Shown: piece by piece, positions 6,131 to 7,492 of the stretch | Layout: every line of letters begins with the position of its first letter | How positions within the stretch are numbered: position 1 is the stretch's first letter | Source of the DNA: a bacterium | Lineage (GTDB): Bacteria; Latescibacterota; UBA2968; UBA8231 | DNA length: 7,492 nucleotides | Assembly: GCA_027593305.1 (NCBI GenBank) | Contig: JAQCJA010000215.1 | Coordinates: forward strand, 1-7,492 | Direction: 5' to 3' | Notes under the pieces: generated by a model | The model's input: only the letters and a program-made list of their open reading frames with translations | Told to the model about the DNA's origin: nothing | Database searches by the model: none | Made by a program: the position numbers and the translations under genes

Positions 6131-7492
6131 TCTGCCATCCTCAGATAGTCGGCCAGGTATCGTCCCGTGTGTGAGCCCGGGCAGCCGGCCACATCCTGCG
6201 GTGTGCCCGCGACAACCACCTCGCCGCCGGCGAGTCCGGCGTCGGGACCCAGGTCGATGACGTGGTCTGCAGAGGCGATCACCGACAGGTCATGCTCGAT
6301 GACGAGCACAGTATTGTCACGATCCACGAGACGCTGGAGCAAGTCGATGAGGTACGCCACGTCCTGATGGTGCAGGCCGGACGTGGGTTCATCGAGGATG
6401 TAGAGCGTTCGTTCGCGTACCGGACGCCCGAGCTCCGCCGCGAGTTTGACCCGTTGCGCCTCGCCACCTGACAGGCTGTTGGCGGGCTGTCCGAGGCGCA
6501 GGTAACCCAGGCCCAGTTCGGCAAGCAGGCGCAGGCGTTGAGCCGCATCAGGGACATTGATGAACAACTCCAGGGCCTCGGCAACGCTGCGCTGCAGGAT
6601 ATCGGCGATGGAATGATCGCGGAAACTGATTTCCAGAACTTCGCGCCGATAGCGACTGCCCGAACAGGACGGACAAGGCGCCGACAAATCGTCGAATCCA
6701 TCTGCAGCCGAATCAAGGCCACTGCCGGCGCAGGCGGGACAGGCGCCAAGGCTGTTGCAGCTGAAGTGACCTGGACGGTACCCTCGCAGACGTGATTCAG
6801 GCAAGGCGACAAAGAGATCGCGCAACACCGCCAGCAGGCCGGTATACGTCGCCGCATTGGAGCGGGCGGAGCGACCGATCGGCGCCTGGTCCACGGCGAC
6901 CACCCGCTGCAGATGTTCGACCCCGCGAATCCCGGCAAATGCGAGAGGTCTGCGTTCACCGTGCTGCAGACGGTCGCAGAGTACGGGATGCAGGGTATCG
7001 TGGACAAGGCTGCTCTTCCCCGAGCCGGACACGCCGGACACGCACACCAGACAACTGAGAGGGATCGCCACATCCATGCCTTTCAGGTTGTGTCCACGCG
7101 CCCCGGTCAGTTCCAGCCAACCCTTTTCCCCTGCCGTGCGTCCGCGGCAACGATTGGCGGATCGTCGTCGCGCCAGGGCGCGCCCCGTGGGAGTGTCGGC
7201 AACTGCGATGTTCCCGGGTGTTCCCTGGGCTACCACCTGTCCTCCCTCCACACCAGCGCCAGGCCCCAACTCGATGACCCCTTCGGCGGCGGCGATCAGG
7301 TCGAGGTCATGCTCGACAAGAATCACCGTATTGCCGGCGTCGCGCAGGCGTCGCAGGGCCGCCCCCAGGCGCTCCGTATCGCGTGTATGCAGCCCCGCAC
7401 TCGGCTCATCCAGCACGTAGAGTACCTGGGACAATCCCGATCCAAGGGCGGCAACCAGATGCAGGCGCTGCAGTTCACCCGCCGACAGGGAG
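6127..7492 (-). CDS. uvrA: UvrA-family excinuclease ATPase, C-terminal part (5' end beyond window)
   Basis: 454 residues plus a stop are visible and the frame is open through the right edge. Numbering from the first visible residue, the fragment begins inside the first ABC ATPase at its signature (LSAGE, 2-6), followed by Walker B LYVLDEP (24-30) and the EHDLD switch. The second ATPase is complete: Walker A GVSGSGKSS (153-161), VDQAPIGRSARSNAATYTG (200-218), zinc finger C251/C254/C273/C276, signature LSGGEAQR (340-347), Walker B LYILDEP (363-369) and VIEHDL. UvrA dimers scan DNA for damage and load UvrB in nucleotide excision repair. Two points depart from UvrA1: the first signature has Ala for Gly, and the zinc loop is 18 rather than 19 residues and lacks the conserved MHFLPD stretch. 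It may be a UvrA paralogue, or half of a tandem UvrA as in Chlamydia. The UvrB-binding region lies outside the window, so this is undecided. It is the first visible gene of the uvrA-M24-metG operon. Confidence 0.93.
   Translation of the reverse strand, partial: SLSAGELQRLHLVAALGSGLSQVLYVLDEPSAGLHTRDTERLGAALRRLRDAGNTVILVEHDLDLIAAAEGVIELGPGAGVEGGQVVAQGTPGNIAVADTPTGRALARRRSANRCRGRTAGEKGWLELTGARGHNLKGMDVAIPLSCLVCVSGVSGSGKSSLVHDTLHPVLCDRLQHGERRPLAFAGIRGVEHLQRVVAVDQAPIGRSARSNAATYTGLLAVLRDLFVALPESRLRGYRPGHFSCNSLGACPACAGSGLDSAADGFDDLSAPCPSCSGSRYRREVLEISFRDHSIADILQRSVAEALELFINVPDAAQRLRLLAELGLGYLRLGQPANSLSGGEAQRVKLAAELGRPVRERTLYILDEPTSGLHHQDVAYLIDLLQRLVDRDNTVLVIEHDLSVIASADHVIDLGPDAGLAGGEVVVAGTPQDVAGCPGSHTGRYLADYLRMAE
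6139..6142 (-). promoter_or_regulatory. Shine-Dalgarno site of the M24 peptidase, inside the uvrA coding end
   Basis: GAGG on the minus strand lies eight bases before the ATG at 6130 and within the last codons of the uvrA-like gene. With the ATGA stop/start overlap it supports that start and suggests reinitiation-coupled translation. Confidence 0.6.

Noticed and set aside
1..7492. tRNA/rRNA genes, CRISPR repeats, insertion sequences, toxin-antitoxin or defence genes.
   Set aside because: Nothing matching these was seen. Coding sequence fills nearly the whole window and all gaps are shorter than about 120 bases.

Overview
This window comes from a GC-rich bacterial chromosome with dense, short-spaced genes. 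It holds six protein genes and no RNA gene, insertion sequence, CRISPR array or phage gene that I can see. The taxon is not fixed by the sequence. The methionyl-tRNA synthetase is the single-zinc, Thermus-like type rather than the E. coli type. The PhyH dioxygenase / Gfo-Idh-MocA pair and the M24 peptidase subtype remind me of uncultured, often environmental lineages such as Acidobacteriota, Planctomycetota, Gemmatimonadota or Latescibacterota. That placement is inference only.

Left block, minus strand (1-1759): a Gfo/Idh/MocA-family NAD(P)-dependent oxidoreductase (764-1759) is followed by a PhyH-family Fe(II)/2-oxoglutarate dioxygenase (1-767, C-terminus cut by the window edge). The two overlap by 4 bases (ATGA), so they are very probably co-transcribed and translationally coupled. 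They look like a small oxidative catabolic or tailoring pair of unknown substrate.

Middle (1760-2972): a compact divergent intergenic region of about 117 bases separates this pair from a plus-strand gene (GTG at 1877, stop at 2959). That gene encodes an unrecognised 360-residue protein with a Gly-rich hydrophobic N-terminal region and a TerB-like helical domain. The intergenic region contains an 8-base perfect inverted repeat centred exactly on an AT-rich core. It can be read as two face-to-face sigma70-like promoters sharing one -10 region. The plus-strand gene ends 13 bases from the end of the convergent right-hand operon.

Right block, minus strand (2973-7492): a housekeeping-type operon, in transcription order a UvrA-family excinuclease ATPase (N-terminus beyond the window), an M24 metallopeptidase of the aminopeptidase P/prolidase superfamily, and methionyl-tRNA synthetase (metG) with a fused C-terminal tRNA-binding domain. 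The first pair overlaps by 4 bases (ATGA) and the second is 17 bases apart. The UvrA is intact in its ATPase motifs but divergent in the second zinc-finger loop, which suggests a UvrA paralogue or one half of a tandem UvrA.

I found no convincing new defence or mobile system here. The most interesting items are the symmetric divergent promoter, the uncharacterised TerB-like membrane protein with an uncertain start, and the atypical UvrA zinc loop.
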